Source of the DNA: Rattus norvegicus
Lineage: Eukaryota > Chordata > Mammalia > Rodentia > Muridae
Assembly (NCBI RefSeq): GCF_036323735.1
Contig: NC_086026.1
Location: 85,827,359 to 85,891,358, forward strand
Reading direction: 5' to 3'
Length of the DNA: 64,000 bases
In this document: positions 60,154 to 64,000 of the stretch, piece by piece
Position numbering within the stretch: position 1 is the first letter of the stretch
How the letters are laid out: the number at the start of each line of letters is the position of its first letter
Program-made: the position numbers and the translations under genes
Notes under the pieces: generated by a model
What the model was told of the DNA's origin: nothing
The model's database searches: none
The model's input: the letters and a program-made list of their open reading frames with translations, nothing else

Positions 60154-63100
60154 CTAATAGCCACTTATCAATGAGTGCATACCATGTATGTCTTTCTGTG
60201 ATTGGGTTAGCTCACTCAGGATGATATTTTCCAGTTCCAACCATTTGCCTACGAATTTCATAAACTCGTTGTTTTTGATAGCTGAGTAATATTCCATTGT
60301 GTAGATGTACCACATTTTCTGTATCCATTCCTCTGTTGAAGGGCATCTGGGTTCTTTCCATTTTCTGGCTATTATAAATAAGGCTGCTATGAACATAGTG
60401 GAGCACGTGTCTCTTTTATATGTTGAGGCATCTTTTGGGTATATGCCCAAGAGAGGTATAGCTGGATCCTCAGGCAGTTCAATGTCCAATTTTCTGAGGA
60501 ACCTCCAGACTGATTTCCAGAATGGTTTTACCAGTCTGCAATCCCACCAACAATGGAGGAGTGTTCCTCTTTCTCCACATCCTTGCCAGCATCTGCTGTC
60601 ACCTGAGTTTTTGATCTTAGCCAATCGCACTGGTGTGAGGTGAAATCTCAGGGTTGTTTTGATTTGCATTTCCCTTATGACTAAAGATGTTGAACATTTC
60701 TTTAGGTGTTTCTCAGCCATTCGGCATTCCTCAGCTGTGAATTCTTTGTTTAGCTCTGAACCCCATTTTTTAATAGGGTTATTTGTTTCCCTGCGGTCTA
60801 ACTTCTTGAGTTCTTTGTATATTTTGGATATAAGGCCTCTATCTGTTGTAGGATTGGTAAAGATCTTTTCCCAATCTGTTGGTTGCCGTTTTGTCCTAAC
60901 CACAGTGTCCTTTGCCTTACAGAAGCTTTGCAGTTTTATGAGATCCCATTTGTCGATTCTTGATCTTAGAGCATAAGCCATTGGTGTTTTGTTCAGGAAA
61001 TTTTTTCCAGTGCCCATGTGTTCCAGATGCTTCCCTAGTTTTTCTTCTATAGTTTGAGTGTGTCTGGTTTGATGTGGAGGTCCTTGATCCACTTGGACTT
61101 AAGCTTTGTACAGGGTGATAAGCATGGATCGATCTGCATTCTTCTACATGTTGCCCTCCAGTTGAACCAGCACCATTTGCTGAAAATGCTATCTTTTTTC
61201 CATTGGATGGTTTTGGCTCCTTTGTCAAAAATCAAGTGACCATAGGTGTGTGGGTTCATTTCTGGGTCTTCAATTCTATTCCATTGGTCTATCTGTCTGT
61301 CTCTGTACCAATACCATGCAGTTTTTATCACTATTGCTCTGTAATACTGCTTGAGTTCAGGGATAGTGATTCCCCCTGAAGTCCTTTTATTGTTGAGGAT
61401 AGCTTTAGCTATCCTGGGTTTTTTGTTATTCCAGATGAATTTGCAAATTGTTCTGTCTAACTCTTTGAAGGATTGGATTGGTATTTTGATGGGGATTGCA
61501 TTGAATCTGTAGATTGCTTTTGGTAAAATGGCCATTTTTACTATATTAATCCTGCCAATCCATGAGCATGGGAGATCTTTCCATCTTCTGAGGTCTTCTT
61601 CAATTTCTTTCCTCAGTGTCTTGAAGTTCTTATTGTACAGATCTTTTACTTGCTTGGATAAAGTCACACCGAGGTACTTTATATTATTTGGGTCTATTAT
61701 GAAGGGTGTCGTTTCCCTAATTTCTTTCTCGGCTTGTTTCTCTTTTGTATAGAGGAAGGCAACTGATTTATTTGAGTTAATTTTATACCCAGCCACTTTG
61801 CTGAAGTTGTTTATCAGCTTTAGTAGTTCTCTGGTGGAACTTTTGGGATCACTTAAATATACTATCATGTCATCTGCAAATAGTGATATTTTGACCTCTT
61901 CTTTTCCGATCTGTATCCCTTTGATCTCCTTTTGTTGTCTGATTGCTCTGGCTAGAACTTCAAGAACTATATTGAATAAGTAGGGAGAGAGTGGGCAGCC
62001 TTGTCTAGTCCCTGATTTTAGTGGGATTGCTTCAAGTTTCTCTCCATTTAGTTTAATGTTAGCAACTGGTTTGCTGTATATGGCTTTTACTATGTTTAGG
62101 TATGGGCCTTGAATTCCAATTCTTTCCAGGACTTTTATCATGAAGGGGTGTTGAATTTTGTCAAATGCTTTCTCAGCATCTAATGAAATGATCATGTGGT
62201 TCTGTTCTTTCAGTTTGTTTATATAATGGATCACGTTGATGGTTTTCCGTATATTAAACCATCCCTGCATGCCTGGGATGAAGCCTACTTGATCATGGTG
62301 GATGATTGTTTTGATGTGCTCTTGAATTCGGTTTGCCAGAATTTTATTGAGTATTTTTGCGTCGATATTCATAAGGGAAATTGGTCTGAAGTTCTCTTTC
62401 TTTGTTGTGTCTTTGTGTGGTTTAGGTATAAGAGTAATTGTGGCTTCGTAGAAGGAATTCGGTAGGGCTCCATCTGTTTCAATTTTGTGGAATAGTTTGG
62501 ATAATATTGGTATGAGGTCTTCTATGAAGGTTTGATAGAATTCTGCACTAAACCCGTCTGGACCTGGGCTCTTTTTGGTTGGGAGACCTTTAATGACTGC
62601 TTCTATTTCCTTAGGAGTTATGGGGTTGTTTAACTGGTTTATCTGTTCCTGGTTTAACTTCGATACCTGGTATCTGTCTAGGAAATTGTCCATTTCCTGA
62701 AGATTTTCAAATTTTGTTGAATATAGGTTTTTATAGTAAGATCTGATGATTTTTTGAATTTCCTCCGAATCTGTAGTTATGTCTCCCTTTTCATTTCTGA
62801 TTTTGTTAATTTGGACACACTCTCTGTGTCCTCTCGTTAGTCTGGCTAAGGGTTTATCTATCTTGTTGATTTTCTCAAAGAACCAACTTTTGGTTCTGTT
62901 GATTCTTTCTATGGTCCTTTTTGTTTCTACTTGGTTGATTTCAGCTCTGAGTTTGATTATTTCCTGCCTTCTACTCCTCCTGGGTGTATTTGCTTCTTTT
63001 TGTTCTAGAGCTTTTAGGTGTGCTGTCAAGCTGCTGACATATGCTCTTTCCTGTTTCTTTCTGCAGGCACTCAGCGCTATGAGTTTTCCTCTTAGCACAG

Positions 63101-64000
63101 CTTTCATTGTGTCCCATAAGTTTGAGTATGTTGTATCTTCATTTTCATTAAATTCTAAAAAGTTTTTAATTTCTTTCTTTATTTCTTCCTTGACCAGGTT
63201 ATCATTGAGTAGAGCATTGTTCAATTTCCACGTATATGTGGGCATTCTTCCCTTATTGTTATTGAAGACCAGTTTTAGGCCGTGGTGGTCCGATAGCACG
63301 CATGGGATTATTTCTATCTTTCTGTACCTGTTGAGGCCCGTTTTTTGACCAATTATATGGTCAATTTTGGAGAAAGTACCATGAGGAGCTGAGAAGAAGG
63401 TATATCCTTTTGCTTTAGGATAGAATGTTCTATAAATATCCGTTAAGTCCATTTGGCTCATGACTTCTCTTAGTCTGTCTACATCACTGTTTAATTTCTG
63501 TTTCCATGATCTGTCCATTGATGAGAGTGGGGTGTTGAAATCTCCCACTATTATTGTGTGAGGTGCAATGTGTGTTTTGAGCTTTAGTAAGGTTTCTTTT
63601 ACGTATGTAGGTGCCCTTGTATTTGGGGCATAGATATTTAGGATTGAGAGTTCATCTTGGTTGATTTTTCCTTTGATGAATATGAAGTGTCCTTCCTTAT
63701 CTTTTTTGATGACTTTTAGTTGGAAATTGATTTTATTTGATATTAGAATGGCTACTCCAGCTTGCTTCTTCTGACCATTTGCTTGGAAAGTTGTTTTCCA
63801 GCCTTTCACTCTGAGGTAGTGTCTGTTTTTGTCTCTGAGGTGTGTTTCCTGTAGGCAGCAGAATGCAGGGTCCTCGTTGCGTATCCAGTTTGTTAATCTA
63901 TGTCTTTTTATTGGGGAGTTGAGGCCATTGATATTGAGAGATATTAAGGAATAGTGATTATTGCTTCCCGTTATAATCATATTTGGATGTGAGGTTATGT
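60154..64000 (-). pseudogene. L1 ORF2 (endonuclease / reverse transcriptase), one frameshift
   Basis: Two open frames on the minus strand, 64000-61047 (open to the edge) and 61046-60154, make up nearly all of ORF2. The first holds the endonuclease (Leu-Gln-Glu-Thr-His, Gly-Asp-Phe-Asn-Thr, Ser-Asp-His-His-Gly) and the reverse transcriptase with an intact Phe-Ala-Asp-Asp catalytic motif. The second holds the C-terminal part with a zinc-knuckle-like cysteine cluster near Cys-Trp-Gln-Gly-Cys-Gly. A single missing base near 61050 creates a TAG at 61049-61047 and shifts the frame. I saw no other disabling change. The product nicks target DNA and copies L1 RNA. Confidence 0.9.

Larger units (their letters stand above)
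44570..64000 (-). other. Hcrtr2: Hcrtr2 gene, 3' part (continues past right edge)
   Basis: Transcription unit of orexin (hypocretin) receptor 2, a Gq-coupled seven-helix receptor of the wake-promoting orexin system. Visible are exon 5 (52281-52501), exon 6 (49135-49256), exon 7 (47029-47255) and an alternative exon 8 (44570-44624). Together they give residues 255-443 of the short isoform or 255-460 of the long one: third intracellular loop, helices 6 and 7 and the C-terminal tail. The exon for helix 5 and the start of loop 3 was not found up to base 64000, so exons 1-4 lie to the right and intron 4 holds the retrotransposon block at 55-64 kb. Confidence 0.95.
52502..64000. other. Hcrtr2 intron 4 (partial)
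   Basis: At least 11.5 kb from exon 5 to the right edge. It contains a CA repeat (52876-52966), SINE remnants (53850-54935), an old plus-strand L1 at 55240-59030 with younger insertions, and a young minus-strand L1 from 59430 onward. The 53000-53850 and 57920-58500 stretches show nothing identifiable. Confidence 0.6.
59430..64000 (-). mobile_element. Young, nearly intact L1 (continues past right edge)
   Basis: Minus-strand L1 with its poly(A) at about 59430-59443, 3' UTR with a G-rich tract (59505-59585), and ORF2 from 60154 to the right edge. The ORF2 frame is still open at base 64000, so the start of ORF2, ORF1 and the promoter lie outside. It is highly similar to the L1 part at 21189-21583. 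Confidence 0.93.

Noticed and set aside
62779..63348. 189-codon plus-strand open frame, hydrophobic
   Set aside because: It is the antisense of L1 ORF2. The hydrophobicity comes from reading Lys/Glu-rich codons backwards.
53000..64000. Search for Hcrtr2 exon 4 (helix 5) upstream of exon 5
   Set aside because: No sequence encoding the helix 5 end and the Arg-Lys-Leu-Trp-Cys-Arg-Gln junction was found, so it is taken to lie beyond the right edge.

Overview
This is a rodent nuclear genome window, almost certainly rat (Rattus). The evidence is ID/BC1-type SINEs, B1/B2/B3/B4 SINEs, a rat-type L1 with a G-rich 3' UTR tract, long CA/GA/TA microsatellites, and coding exons that match rodent GFRAL and the rat orexin receptor 2 residue for residue where I can recall them. 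Rat chromosome 8 is my inference from the Hcrtr2-Gfral gene order. There is no bacterial, viral or CRISPR content.

Two protein-coding genes lie head to tail on the minus strand. The right part (44.6 kb to the right edge) is the 3' half of Hcrtr2: exons 5, 6 and 7, plus a separate alternative last exon 2.4 kb downstream that replaces the stop codon with 17 further residues (443- and 460-residue isoforms). Exons 1-4 lie beyond the right edge. The left part (16.1 kb to the left edge) is the 5' part of Gfral, the GDF15 receptor: coding exon 1 (signal peptide) and exons 2 and 3 (the first cysteine-rich domain). The known D2/D3/transmembrane exons lie beyond the left edge. About 28 kb between the genes holds only repeats and unrecognised sequence.

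The most interesting signal is at 2113-2523 (minus), inside what should be the intron after Gfral exon 3. It is a 411-base, phase 1-1, splice-site-flanked open exon encoding a complete ten-cysteine GFR-alpha-type domain. It does not correspond to any segment of the GFRAL proteins I know. If spliced, it would place a fourth domain between D1 and D2 without a frame change.

The second is a target-site-duplication-bounded chimeric retro-insertion at 19216-24091 (plus). It consists of an L1 5' UTR, ORF1 and the start of ORF2, fused at about 21583 to 2.5 kb of non-L1, 3'-UTR-like sequence with its own poly(A).

The rest is dominated by retrotransposons. A decayed L1 at 32.27-37.74 kb carries a nested L1 3' end and an ID element, each with a clear target-site duplication. 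A 3'-end L1 lies at 56.16-57.15 kb with a 15-base duplication. A young, nearly intact L1 on the minus strand runs from 59.43 kb past the right edge, with ORF2 broken by one single-base frameshift. Older L1 blocks lie at 38.4-41.9 and 55.2-59.0 kb. Coordinates of exons come from direct reading of splice sites and frame; repeat boundaries are approximate unless a target-site duplication is given.
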